DNA of 64,000 nt from Botryococcus braunii (lineage: Eukaryota; Chlorophyta; Trebouxiophyceae): assembly GCA_002005505.1 (NCBI GenBank), contig MVGU01001197.1, positions 99,501 through 163,500 on the forward strand. Reading direction: 5' to 3'. The first letter of the stretch is position 1. Each line of letters begins with the position of its first letter. The translations under genes and the position numbers were made by a program. Of the stretch, positions 33,032 through 45,700 are shown in pieces. The notes beneath the pieces are model-generated. The model was not told the DNA's origin and searched no databases. It saw only the letters and a program-made list of their open reading frames with translations.

Positions 33032-34234
33032 GTACCTTATTCTGGCAACCAGGGAGAGAGAGAGAGAGAAGGGAACAGCACCAGTAAGGCTGACAGCCCT
33101 GCTGCACCACAGCATAAGGTACAGAGTGTACCTTCTGTCAGGTTGGGAAAAGTTCACGTGCCCTCAAACTTGAGGGAAGCCCAGCGCTCACCTCAGTGGG
33201 AGTTTTGGCAGCAGGCAATGCAAGAGGAGATGGAGTCTTTAGACACCCATGAGGTTATGCAGTATGTGGAAAGACCCCATGGGCAGAAAGTTATCTCTGT
33301 TCATTGGATTTTTTCTACAGAAAACGATGCACATGGGAATGTCACTCGGTTTAAAGCAAGATTGGTTGCCCAGGGTTGCAGACAGATTCCTGGTATAGAT
33401 GTTGGTGAGGTTTTTGCACCTACCAGCAGCTATGGTGCTAGGAGAGCTGTGCTGGCAGTGGCTGCCACACAAAATCTTGAGATCCACCAAGTGGATATCA
33501 AGACAGCTTTTCTCAATGGGGAGTTGGAGGAAGAGGTCTATGTGACCCAACCACCAGGATTTGAGAATGGCAACACGAGAGTTGTGTGCAAGCTCAGGAA
33601 GGCACTCTACGGTCTTAAACAAGCCCCACGGGCTTGGCACAAGACCTTGAGCGACAAGTTGAGCGTGATGGGGTATAGTGTGTGCAAGAGCGACGCTGGG
33701 GTATACATCAGGAGGGCCCCTGCTGGTAATCTGTCGTTTATTCTTGTTTATGTCGATGATCTTCTCATAGTTGCCAGAGTGGTTGCAGAGATTGAGTGGG
33801 AAAAGAGTTATTGAAGAAGGATTTCACCATCCATGATTTGGGAGAGGTGAATGATTTCCTGGGGTGTCAGGTCCTACGCAATAGAGTTCAGGGCACTATT
33901 TCCATGAGTTGCACTCCCAAGATTGATGCTCTTGTGGAGAAGTTTGGCGTTGCTGATGATGGGCGTGTGGTTGATACCCCCATGTCCAAGGACTTCGTGG
34001 CTAGCAGCAGACCCGAGTCCTCAGATGGTATGCCACATGGGGCTGGTACCCCTCTGCCACCTGGTCATCGATACTGCGAGTTAATTGGATCGTTGCTATA
34101 CATAGCCAATACGACCCGGCCTGACATTTCTCAGGCTGTTGGAGTGTTGTCAAGGTATATAATGACACCCACTACCTCACACTGGAATGAGGCCATTCGA
34201 GTGCTGAAGTACTTGAGAGACACCAGAGAGTTAG
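33032..34234 (+). pseudogene. Copia C reverse transcriptase block
   Basis: It continues after gypsy Y and encodes RT from the linker to past YVDD (near 33750). A one-base loss in the G/A run near 33798 shifts the frame in the middle of RT. The block ends at the X insertion point, with GTTAG (34230-34234) as its TSD. Confidence 0.9.
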
Positions 34235-34676
34235 TGTAATAACTCAGCGGAATTTATAAGGAAGTAAGGCAGGAGGGGAGCAAGGAACGAGGCGCGACAC
34301 GAGGTCCGTCACTTGGGGCAAGCAAGCGTTTACAAGAACCACCCCACCACACAGCTTACCCTTGTGGTTTCTCCAGTTCTGTCCTCTCGTGTTAATCTAC
34401 TCGGCACGCGGGTTCCTAGCCAAGGGACGCCTATGATTCGGACTCGGCCCATCTACGACTTATGTATCTCTATCCTTCGTGAGAGCCCTAGATCGTCCAC
34501 TCGCTGGCGTGCTAACGGTGACAATTATTGTCATCAAACACACGCAATGACGGAGTGCCAACTATGCATGGCGTAAGCAACCATCACCGACGGAAGGTGC
34601 TACTCTCGTTCGAGCGGCTAACCACGTGGCTCCCACGGGCGTGCAGTATGGCGCCAAAGGGCGTCTCCCGCAAATG
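34235..34676 (-). repeat. 3' LTR of gypsy X, first part (interrupted by copia B)
   Basis: It matches 52554-52995 of the other LTR. Copia B entered after CAAATG, duplicating AAATG. The remaining 41 bases are at 41688-41728. Confidence 0.93.
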
Positions 34677-35370
34677 TGTTGAGTTCTGAACATTATTATT
34701 GAATGCCTTGTGCTTTAAGTGATCTTCATGTGTGCACTATTAGGATATGGGTCCATTGAGAACATAAGGTACCTTGAGACACGGCAGATTCTGGACGTTT
34801 TCGAACATAAGGTACAATCCTATCTAGATCACACGTTTGTCGGATGAACTCTTAAGGCTGCCCCACCGGAGTGAATACCAACTGGTTGTGAAAGATGCTG
34901 GGCATCACCAGATGCTAGTCTTGTCCGACAGTTGTGTGTGGCACTCAGCAGACAGTCGTACGGACTGTAGCTGGAGTAACTTCGTCTATTGACGACCTGT
35001 CTGCTTTGTACAGGTACGGTGCGGCAGTGTGTGTTGTATCATTGTTGCTATTGTGAGAGTGAACAAGCTTAGTGTACCCTGTAGTCACTCAAACAGATAA
35101 GGGACAGTGACTTCAGGGAGTATAGGCATGTACTTGAACGTAGCCGTCTAGAGCCTTATCTAGTGATTGCTTGATCGGTGCTTGTGTACAAGATAATGAT
35201 GTAACGGAACTGGTTGTGAAAGATGCTGGGCATCACCAGATGCTAGTCTTGTCCGACAGTTGTGTGTGGCACTCAGCAGACAGTCGTACGGACTGTAGCT
35301 GGAGTAACTTCGTCTATTGACGACCTGTCTGCTTTGTACAGGGAAAGCCGATTGCCCATAACCTTTCACA
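34677..35370 (+). repeat. 5' LTR of copia B (694 bp)
   Basis: It runs TGTTGAGTTC to CTTTCACA. An internal direct repeat of about 135 bp occurs at 34880-35014 and 35208-35342 (spacing 328), each ending in a pyrimidine-rich stretch plus TTTGTACAGG. Confidence 0.96.
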
Positions 35371-35384
35371 GGTTATGGGCCCAC
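35371..35384 (+). promoter_or_regulatory. Primer binding site of copia B, in a nine-pair hairpin with the LTR end
   Basis: GGTTATGGGCCCAC complements the initiator tRNA-Met anticodon arm. CCCATAACC at 35355-35363 inside the LTR pairs with GGTTATGGG here across the loop TTTCACA. Confidence 0.8.
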
Positions 35385-35760
35385 GCCCTTCCAGCTGAGC
35401 CAAGTAAAAGCAGGAGTGAAGGTCGTCTACGGATGGGTCAGACGTAAGCGTCAACAAAGGAGCTCGAGCATGGCGCAGCGGCGCAAGGGAACTCGAGTGT
35501 ACCAGGACCATTATCTTACTCACAGTTTACCTTTCTGGGAAATTCATAATTGAAGTTTTAGCTGTGCTTTATCATTCATAGACGTTGTCTAGAAGCACTG
35601 AGTGAGTCGGGCCGGACTCCGGCGCAAACTTCTGAGGGGAACATATCTGCTACTACTGTGCAAGACTGGCTGGTAAATTTCCATGACATGGAGGGAATTG
35701 TAGGGTATTGCTGCATTCCAGAAGTTTATGAGTAAGTTTGGCTGGTGAAGTGACAATAGT

Positions 35761-38700
35761 ATGACAAAAAGGGGCAAAGAAAAGGAAAGTAGCAGTGAAA
35801 CAGCAATGTCTCAACCTGGAGAAGTCAGTGGGGCCACTCCAGGGCAGTCTATGACCGGGACACAATCAGCCACTGCAGAACCAAAGGTGGAGATTGACAA
35901 GGCAGCCTACATCCCCAATACCTCTAATCCAAAGATGACTGTCATGCTTGATGATGGAGGGCGCAATTTTGAATTTTGGTATGAAAATTTGGAGGCGTGC
36001 GCAAACACCAAGGGGGTCAGAGCGGCTTTGGAGAGGCCAATGCCAGGGTCGGTGGAGAACTCAGCCATCAAGCAGTGGCTGATCCAGTCAGTTCCAGTCA
36101 TCTGGCATTCTCAGATCTCATGCCACAAAGCAGCGTTCGACTTCATCGCGTGGGTGAAGAACAGTCACACTGGAGGGAGCAACCAAGACATCAACCTTGA
36201 GTGGTACAAGGAAATGGAGCAGGGCATCAAGACAGGGGAGACACTCAAGGTCTACCTCTACAGAATGATGGATCTGGCTACAAGTCTCAGAAACAACGCG
36301 TTCATCCTCTTGGACCACAATGTTGGGGAGCTGATGGTGAAGGGCCTCCCTCCTGTGCTGAGGCTCGAGTCCCTGGAGGTTATGGCAACCGACAAGCCGC
36401 CATTGGAGCTGATTCAAAGAATCCTGCGCGCCGCAGCCAGCCGTGGGTACAAGGACCCACCTGCAGAGGGAACACCTCAGGCCATGGCAGCTGCAGCAGT
36501 GGCTGGTCCCTCTGGGGGGGTAGCTGGAGCGTCATCAAGCGCTGGAGCTGCACCAGGAGTGGGAGCAGTACCGGGAGTTGGAGCAGCACTACCAGCAAAC
36601 GAACAGCCTCCCGCTGGCCCCTCTGCAACTACTTTTGGTGGCAGGGGGCGTGGACCTGGCAGGGCAAGAAGGCCCAGAGAGGAGCTTACATGCCACTTCT
36701 GCAAGGCAAAGGGCCACTTCATGACTGACTGCGGACCGCTCAGGCAGCTGCAGGCTCTGCATCAAAACATGCAAGCGGCAAGCGTTGGGCCTGCAGCTTA
36801 CTGGGGCCAGGGAGGCCCACAGTCGTCTCCTCAAGCCTGGTGGGACCATGGATCTGGCCGGGGTGGCCCGCCTTCATCCGCTTCCAGCCCTGGACCTCCT
36901 TCAGCATATAACTATCCAACAAGTCAACACACGTTTCCGGGGTGGCATTTACCACCTCCACCCCCTCCTTCTGGTGAGGCGATGTTTATCTCTCTCAATG
37001 TGCTTGCCCCAACTTCGCATGGAGCTAGCAGCACATCTTGGTTAATAGATAGTGGTGCCTCTGTGCATATAGTCAATGATCTCTCATTGCTCCATAATCC
37101 AGTTATGCATAGACAGCCTCTTCCTCTGCACTTGGCAACCTCAGACGCCAAGGGAGGAATCATTGCATCTGGGTCTGTATGCCTTGTGAATGCAAGGCAC
37201 GAAGTATTCTGGCTGCACAATGTGCAGTGTGTTCCTTCTGCGCATACCAACCTCATTTCAGTCACTGGTGCAATTCAGGATGGAGCATCTTTCCTGACTG
37301 ACACTGCAGGTGGTTACACAGCCATGAAGGGACCTGAAGGGTGGTGTGGAGATATCACCCGCGCACGAGGTCTGTTTTTTTAAGAGTTTGTTAGTCCTGT
37401 CAGAGGGCAGCAAGTTGGCTGCAGACATATTGATCACATGGCTCAGGCGTCTCATCTTAGGAAAGGACACGTGTGTAGCGAGAGATCTCTGTGGCATGCT
37501 AGGTTAGGTCATCCTGGTGCCAGCAGCATGCAGAGGTTCTCCAAGGAAGATCTGGTTACAGGAATCAATATCTCCCTTGCTCCCTGCTCTGAGTGCCCCA
37601 AGCACTGTGAATCGTGTATACAAGGGAAACACTCCAGACCTCCTTTCCCTGTATCTTCTAGGCCTGCACATCACCCACTCGATAGAGTCCATGTGGATAC
37701 TGTGGGTCCCATATCACCTCCTGCCATCACAGGTGAACGATATTGGGTCACTGTAGTGGATGAAAGTTCACACCAAGTTGCCTCCCTGCCTGTGAAGTCA
37801 AAGGATTGCATCCCAAAGGCTGTGATAGACCTGCTCCGTTTTTGGCAGACCCAACGAGGCACGGTTGTGAAGTGTGTGAGGACTGACAGGGGTTCAGAGT
37901 TCCTGAACCAGCAATTCAAAGAGTTTTGTGCTCAGCAGGGCACTAAGATGGAGTCCTCAGCGCCCTACACGCCTCAGCAGAATGGGGTGGCGGAGAGGAT
38001 GAATAGGACCCTGAAGGAGCGAACAAGGACTCTGTTGGTCCATGCTGCAGCAGACCCCTCCCTTTGGAAGGAGGCGCTTGAGACAGCTACCCTCCTCTAC
38101 AATGTGGGTCCTACTTCAGGCAGGTCCCTGACCCCCATGGAATTATTCTTTGGTGTCAAACCTGATGTGTCTGTGCTGCGCACGTTTGGCTGTGTAGCCC
38201 ATGTGCACATTCCCAGTGGCCAAAGGTCTGTTTTTGGGCCCAAGACCATCCCTGGGATGTTTACTGGTTATTGTCCCCAGTCTAAAGCGTATCGTGTGTA
38301 CGTGGGGAATGGAGTGTGGAAGGAGAGTAGGGACGTCAGCTTTATCGAGCACTTGAGGGGGGCTGAGAGAGTGGGTCTATCAAAGGTCCAGCCTGGGTCT
38401 GTCTATGATTCTAGGATATCACCCCCCTTGGCAGTGAGAATCTGGCAACGCCTCAAGCAATTCCCTCTGCTGCTCCACCCACGTTCTGGGATGAGGAGGA
38501 TGACCATGGAGTGGAGACGCTTTCCACTGGGGCTCCTGGGACCTCTGGACTTTGTGCTGGGGATCAGTCTGGAGACGGGACCACAGCAGCACATGACCAA
38601 GGAAACCCCACCAGCCTGGATTCTACTGTTGGGACCCCAGAACCATCTCAGCACTCGTGGTCGGTGCTTGAGCATATGCAGAATCTGGCCAGGGGGGGTG

Positions 38701-40973
38701 TAGAAACTCAATCCCAGGTAGAAAAAATGCAGAAGGTACAAGAGGGGTTGCGAATGCAGGGGAAGTCACAAATTCCCCTTCCTCCAGGGACCACCCTTAC
38801 AAGGGAGCAGCGTTATGTACAGCGCGTGGCTAGGAGAGAGCATTCTGACATCCCATTGCATGCCCCTGACCCAGGTCAGGCAATTGTGAGTGAGCCAAAC
38901 ATGGTTGGTCTCCCTGATATGCAGGGGCAGGTTGAGACAGTCGAGGCTATGTTCGGTGCAGATGTAAGAGATGAGAGCAGTGGGTTAGACATGCCAGCAG
39001 TAGGGGAAGCTGGTGCCCAATCCCAGTCACTGGCTAGTCATGCTTATGGTGTGCAGGCTGACATTGTAGGCGCAGCTCAGGCAAGTCTGGGTAGTGTGCC
39101 CAAGTGTGAGTCCAGGAGAGAGAGAGAGCTGCTGCTCCCCTCTGCATTGCGGAAGGTGCGAGAATGTAAGGGTGCTGCACATGAGTCCAGTAGTCAAGGA
39201 GAGAGAGAGAGACTTGAGAAGGAATCAGATAATCCCGGCAGTACTGCCCAGTCCCAGCATAAGGTACATAATGTACCTTATTCTGGCAACCAGGGAGAGA
39301 GAGAGAGAGAAGGGAACAGCATCAGTAAGGCTGACAGCCCTGCTGCACCACAGCATAAGGTACAGAGTGTACCTTCTGTCACGTTGGGAAAAGTTCACGT
39401 GCCCTCAAACTTGAGGGAAGCCCAGCGCTCACCTCAGTGGGAGTTTTGGCAGCAGGCAATGCAAGAGGAGATGGAGTCTTTAGACACCCATGAGGTTATG
39501 CAGTATGTGGAAAGACCCCATGGGCAGAAAGTTATCCCTGTTCATTGGATTTTTTCTACAAAAAACGATGCACATGGGAATGTCACTCGGTTTAAAGCAA
39601 GATTGGTTGCCCAGGGTTGCAGACAGATTCCTGGTATAGATGTTGGTGAGGTTTTTGCACCTACCAGCAGCTATGGTGCTAGGAGAGCTGTGCTGGCAGT
39701 GGCTGCCACACAAAATCTTGAGATCCACCAAGTGGATATCAAGACAGCTTTTCTCAATGGGGAGTTGGAGGAAGAGGTCTATGTGACCCAACCACCAGGA
39801 TTTGAGAATGGCAACACGAGAGTTGTGTGCAAGCTCAGGAAGGCACTCTACGGTCTTAAGCAAGCCCCACGGGCTTGGCACAAGACCTTGAGCGACAAGT
39901 TGAGCGTGATGGGGTATAGTGTGTGCAAGAGCGACGCTGGGGTATACATCAGGAGGGCCCCTGATGGTAATCTGTCGTTTATTCTTGTTTATGTCGATGA
40001 TCTTCTCATAGTTGCCAGAGTGGTTGCAGAGATTGAGTGGGGGAAAGAGTTATTGAAGAAGGACTTCACCATCCATGATTTGGGAGAGGTGAATGATTTC
40101 CTGGGGTGTCAGGTCCTACGCAATAGAGTTCAGGGCACTATTTCCATGAGTTGCACTCCCAAGATTGATGCTCTTGTGGAGAAGTTTGGCGTTGCTGATG
40201 ATGGACGTGGGGTTGATACCCCCATGTCCAAGGACTTCGTGGCTAGCAGCAGACCCGAGTCCTCAGATGGTATGTCACATGGGGCTGGTACCCCTCTGCC
40301 ACCTGGTCATCGATACTGCGAGTTAATTGGATCGTTACTGTACATAGCCAATACGACCCGGCCTGACATTTCTCAGGCTGTTGGAGTGTTGTCAAGGTAT
40401 AGAATGACACCCACTACCTCACACTGGAATGAGGCCATTCGAGTGCTGAAGTACTTGAGAGATACCAGAGAGTTAGCTCTTACTCTGGGTGGAAAGGGCC
40501 CTGAGCTAGAAGGCTATGTTGATGCCGACTATGCTGGGGACCTGGACCACAGGTATTCCACCACTGGCTATGTTCTATCAGTCTATGGTAGTGCCGTGGT
40601 TTGGGGAAGCAAGAAGCAGAGCTCAGTTGCTACCTCAACTGTGCAAGCTGAGTTTATGGCAGCTGGCCATATTGTGAAGGAAGCCAACTGGCTAAGGGGC
40701 TTCTTGGAAGAGATAGGGGCTGCACCTTGGAGGGTCAAAATTTTCTGTGACAACCAAGGATGCATTTCTAATTTACGGAACCCCCTGTATTCCAAATTCA
40801 CAAAGCACGTTGCAGTAAGCTTCCACTACGCTAGGGAAGCTATGGCACTTGGGCAGGTAGATATCCTCTATGTGGAATCTGCACGCAATGTGGCTGACAT
40901 TATGACCAAGCCACTTGCCAAGCCCGTGTTTGTTGGTCATCGTGATTCACTAGGTTTGAGAAGATACACTTAA
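35761..40973 (+). pseudogene. Copia B Gag-Pol polyprotein (one stop, one frameshift)
   Basis: The ATG at 35761 follows a 390-nt leader. With one base restored the frame would be 1737 residues. Order: Gag capsid region (about 40-260), Ala/Pro/Gly linker, zinc knuckle C-H-F-C-K-A-K-G-H-F-M-T-D-C (311-324), protease W-L-I-D-S-G-A (D about 430), integrase HHCC (577-617) and D,D-E (about 646, 707, 743), Ser/Gln-rich linker, RT with Y-V-D-D (about 1410), RNase H with D-A-D-Y-A-G-D (about 1587). Breaks are TAA 37381-37383 after protease, where A has TTG GAG, and a six-C run at 38422-38427, where A has seven. All protein functions come from one ORF, the copia order (integrase before RT). Confidence 0.92.
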
Positions 40974-40993
40974 AGCATGCAGGCAAGGGGAAG

Positions 40994-41687
40994 TGTTGAG
41001 TTCTGAACATTATTATTGAATGCCTTGTGCTTTAAGTGATCTTCATGTGTGCACTATTAGGATATGGGTCCATTGAGAACATAAGGTACCTTGAGACACG
41101 GCAGATTCTGGACGTTTTCGAACATAAGGTACAATCCTATCTAGATCACACGTTTGTCGGATGAACTCTTAAGGCTGCCCCACCGGAGTGAATACCAACT
41201 GGTTGTGAAAGATGCTGGGCATCACCAGATGCTAGTCTTGTCCGACAGTTGTGTGTGGCACTCAGCAGACAGTCGTACGGACTGTAGCTGGAGTAACTTC
41301 GTCTATTGACGACCTGTCTGCTTTGTACAGGTACGGTGCGGCAGTGTGTGTTGTATCATTGTTGCTATTGTGAGAGTGAACAAGCTTAGTGTACCCTGTA
41401 GTCACTCAAACAGATAAGGGACAGTGACTTCAGGGAGTATAGGCATGTACTTGAACGTAGCCGTCTAGAGCCTTATCTAGTGATTGCTTGATCGGTGCTT
41501 GTGTACAAGATAATGATGTAACGGAACTGGTTGTGAAAGATGCTGGGCATCACCAGATGCTAGTCTTGTCCGACAGTTGTGTGTGGCACTCAGCAGACAG
41601 TCGTACGGACTGTAGCTGGAGTAACTTCGTCTATTGACGACCTGTCTGCTTTGTACAGGGAAAGCCGATTGCCCATAACCTTTCACA
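40994..41687 (+). repeat. 3' LTR of copia B (694 bp)
   Basis: It looks identical to the 5' LTR. The polypurine tract GGCAAGGGGAAG lies just before it at 40982-40993. Confidence 0.96.
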
Positions 41688-41728
41688 AAATGTCCCGAAA
41701 TGCTCGGAAATCCTCGCATTCCGTTACA
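41688..41728 (-). repeat. 3' LTR of gypsy X, last part
   Basis: It starts with the AAATG duplication of copia B and ends CCGTTACA, the X terminus seen at 53031. On the minus strand the purine run AAGGGGGGATAA next to it is the X polypurine tract. Confidence 0.92.
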
Positions 41729-42765
41729 TTATCCCCCCCTTAGTCCTTTGCATGTCCTCATGCAAACCCACTCGAGGATTTTCACTGAGAAGAACAACCA
41801 GAGAAACCGGTAAACTGGACGGCCCAAACCTCCAACTGCCGTCTGACCCCTGCCGAATTGGTGGTTCATGGGGTCCCCACTTCCAATGTATAATATCTCC
41901 AAGTAAACACTTCCTTGCCATTTATTTATTTTTTATGGCTTTTCTAGTACACTAGGTAGACTTGCGTCTAATCTTATTCGAAGAACAAACATGAAGAAAT
42001 AAACGTTCAAACATGAAAAACAAGTGTCCCAATTTCCCAAGTCCAAGAGAACATAAAAATCTAATCCAAAAACATACAACACAAAAGAATAATTAAAGTG
42101 CTTAAGTCCAAAAAGTAGGGAACTTCCATGGAGAAGTTCCATGCTCCCAATGAGTCCCGTTCCCGTAATGGATGATCCCAAGTCAACATACTGTACAAAT
42201 CCGCATAAGGTACATATTCCAGTTCATGCCGAACGACTCGGGTTGCGTTGGCTCTGAACCATGATCCAAAAGGAACAAACAAACAAACAAACAAAGAAAC
42301 AAAGTCCAACGTTCCCAAAAGTCCCAACAACACAAACTTTCAAGGTCCAAGATTTCAAGAGAGTCCAAGTCCCCCTATTGACATAGACAGTCCAAGACCT
42401 GCCAGTCACATAGAAGAATCCCCAATCCCTCTCCAATTTCCAAGTCCCTTCTAGTCACATAGTCCACCAATCACCAGAAAAGTGCCCAGGATCCACAACT
42501 GATTGCTTGTGCTAGCAGGTGTACTCCCCCCCCACCTATCCAAAGCGTGCAGACTCCGGGCTGCAACATGCCATGGTGTGTGACATCTGTCCACCCACAC
42601 CGGAGTGGGCGACCCACTCCCAATCCCATCCCGAGGGGGTGCACACATTTGCAATCCTACCACCGGCTTGTCTGTGCAGATCCTTGCGTACCCGACAAGG
42701 ACTCCCTCCTAAAGAGAGCAAAGACAAGGTAACCGACCGGAGGAGCGGGCAGCAGGGGAAAGGCC
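41729..42765 (-). other. 3' untranslated region of gypsy X
   Basis: About 1 kb lies between the Pol stop and the 3' LTR. It is A-rich on the plus strand (a run of AAAC repeats at 42275-42295). I see no gene; short ORFs lack motifs. Confidence 0.65.
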
Positions 42766-45700
42766 TCAAACGGCCGTCTCGCCCCACTTGGGCGGGCCCA
42801 ACTCCTGGTGACGGTGGTAGGCGTTGATGGTGTCCTTTGCGTGGTCGAACATGTCCAAGGGCTCCCAGTCGTCTCCGACGTCGTAACCTGACCACAGTAC
42901 CCAGTATTGGTAGGCTGGGGTACCGTCCGGGAAGTGGAGGGCCCGGTTCCCCTTCATCAAGGGACGGTGACCGAGGATGCCGTCCACGACGTACTCGGCA
43001 TTCTCCGTGCCGTCATCGCCCTTGACCATGCGTGGTCCCGGTTGGTATTTGTAAATGCTGAGGCGGTCTGGGTTACGTGGCCCCTTGTAGAGGTCCACAT
43101 ATTCCACGTTTATGCGTGGGTGAAACTTTAGGGCGGCGGGGACGTCCAGCTCAACAGAGTTGGGATGGACGGCAGTGACCCGGAAGGGTCCAATCCGGCG
43201 CCTGGCAAGCTTTATGTACTTCTGCGACGTCAGGGCGGCTGGGAACTTCGTCCGAAGGAGAACAAGGTCCCCCTTCTTATAGATCACAGCCCGGCGGTGG
43301 CGGTTCGCCTGGGCCGCCTGCCGCTCCTGAGCTGCAGCCAAAAACTTCCGTGCAAGAGTAAGGGAGTCTTGCATCTTCCGGAGGAAAAGATCTGCCCGAT
43401 CTGCTTTCCCCCCCTCCATGTGTCCCATAGCAAATGGAATGTTTGGATCCTGTCCATATGTCAAGCGGAACGGTGTGGTGTTGATCGAGGCTTGCCATGT
43501 ATTGTTATAGGCGAACTCTGCAACAGCCAGATGATTTTCCCATTCTTTAGGCTTATCCCAAACATAATGTTTGAGGTAGTCCTCAAGAATCCTGTTAACC
43601 CGTTCCGTTTGTCCGTCAGATTGTGGGTGATAGGCTGTAGACCGTGCAGGTTTGCAGCCTGTTAAATTTAGGAGTATATCCATAAATTTACTCACAAACT
43701 TAGGATCCCTATCCGACACAAGTTCCTCTGGAAATCCGTGGTATCTCCAGACTTTATCCCTTAGCAAAACTGCGACATCATATGAGTCAGCTTTTGTGGT
43801 GGTGGGCACAAAGTGAGCACACTTACTTAACCGGTCCACCACAACCCATATGGCATCATTCCCGTTTGCACTCCGTGGCAACCCCGTTATGAAATCCATG
43901 GAAATGCTTTGCCATTTCCTAGTCGGGATTTGCAAGGGGTGAAGGAGGCCTGCGGGCAACTTGTTTGAAGCTTTGACCCTTTGACAAGAATCACAGTAGG
44001 CAACATATTCCCGCACGTCCTCTGTCATTCCCGGCCACCACCATTCCCGTTTCACCAGTTCATACATCTTGGCAAAACCAGGGTGTCCCACATACAAAGG
44101 TTCATGCAATGCCTTGAGTATATCTTGTCTTAGGTTTCTCCCCAGGACTCCTTCCCCATCCTTCACCTCATAATGCCCTGGGACATACTTCCGTCCCTCC
44201 TTCCATATTCCCATATCCCATTCCTGAAATGCACCTTCCTTCTGTTCGACCTCTTTCCCAACCACTCATCATCCATGTAAGCCCTCTTTACTAACTCCAG
44301 GAAGGGTTCACACGTGTCAAGCTGCTGGGTGACTCCGCTCGGGCGGGCCCTCCCGCCGGAGTCCATTGCGACCCGGGGCTTGACACTCCTGAGCTCGGGC
44401 TCCGCTGGCTCGACGTTGCGTCGGAGCTGCCTGGCCGCGAGGATTGGGACCCTGGACAAGGCATCTGCGACGTTAGTCTTGCCTGGCTCCCAAACCCAGA
44501 GTATGTCAAACTCCTGCAATCGCTCAGCCCACCTAGCTCTTCTCGGGCTAAGTCCTGCCTGTTGTTGCAAAAAGGTATTACACTTATGGTCAGTGGTTAC
44601 GGTGACTGGTTTTCCTAACACATAACATCTCCATTCCTGTAGAGCATACACTACAGCCAGCAATTCCCTTTCCGTAGCAGAATAGTTACGCTCTGCACTA
44701 TTCAACTTTTTGCTATGGTATGCTACTACTTTCCCGTCCTGCATGAGAACTGCTCCCACCCCAAAATCACTTGCATCACATGTCACTTGGAATGGTTTCC
44801 GAAGATCAGGTAGTGATAAGATAGGGGCCTCTACCAAAGCAGTCTTCAATGCTGAAAAAGATTCCTCCTGTTCCAATTCCCATTCCCATGCCCTCTTGCT
44901 GCTTGACAACTTTGTCAAGGGAGCAGCGATGGCACTGAAGTCCCTGATAAACTTCCTGAAGTAGTTTGCAAGGCCCAGAAACCTACGGACATCCGTGGTG
45001 TTTTTGGGTACGGGCCATTCCTTGACTACTTCCACCTTTTGTGGGTCCACCTTTAATCCATCCCTTCCAACGATATGCCCCAAGTATCGAAGTTCAGAAC
45101 GCATGAACTCACACTTGGGTAGCTTGGCAAAGAGTTGCTTCTCTCCCAAGCGAGCGAAGACTTTTTCCAAATGGACATAATGCATGTTTTCATCCTTGCT
45201 GAAAATGAGCACATCATCCAAATAGACAACGACAAATCCCTCCCGAATGAAATCATGGAAGATTTCATTCATCAGCCGCTGAAAAGTGGCCGGAGCATTC
45301 GTTAAACCAAAGGGGAGCACCAGAAACTCGTACAACCCGAATGGTGTTCTAAATGCTGTCTTTGGGATATCTTCTTCTTTAAGCCGGACCTGATGGTATC
45401 CGCTCAATAAGTCCAGGCTTGAGAAGACCTTTGCTCCTTTGAGCCTATCAAGCTAATCATCAATCCGGGGCAAGGGGTACCTATCCGGAATGGTAATCTG
45501 GTTGACAGCTCTATAATCAATTACCATCCTATAAGTTCCTTCCTTCTTTTTAACAAAAAGAACAGGAGATGCATAAGGTGAGTGACTGGGCCGGATGTGC
45601 CCTAATGCGAGAAGCTCATCCACTGTTTTAGTACACTCTTCCATTTCTAGAGAAGATAAACGATAAGCAGGCTTATTAGGAGGTACAGAGCCAGGTTGTA

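Larger units (their letters stand above)
34677..41687 (+). mobile_element. Copia B: complete copia element, nearly intact
   Basis: The element is 7011 bp with 694-bp LTRs at 34677-35370 and 40994-41687 that look identical, and TSD AAATG (34672-34676 / 41688-41692). It is inserted in an LTR of gypsy X. It carries the primer site, single Gag-Pol frame and polypurine tract. Gag-Pol has one in-frame stop and one one-base loss, otherwise complete. Among copia copies here it is the best reference for the family's length. Confidence 0.97.

Noticed and set aside
34235..34676. The sequence around 34240-34676 and 52554-53031 as a host gene or unknown conserved block
   Set aside because: It is the LTR of gypsy X, shown by terminal TG...CA, TSD and primer site.
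35345..35385. tRNA gene suggested by CCCATAACC next to GGTTATGGG
   Set aside because: Only the anticodon-arm complement is present; no acceptor stem, D or T arm.
37381..37383. Programmed readthrough of the TAA after protease in copia B
   Set aside because: A and C have sense codons here and there is no structure after it; it looks like a two-base mutation.
41729..42765. Protein genes in the 3' region of X
   Set aside because: Short ORFs on both strands, low complexity, no motif; the position fits an untranslated region.
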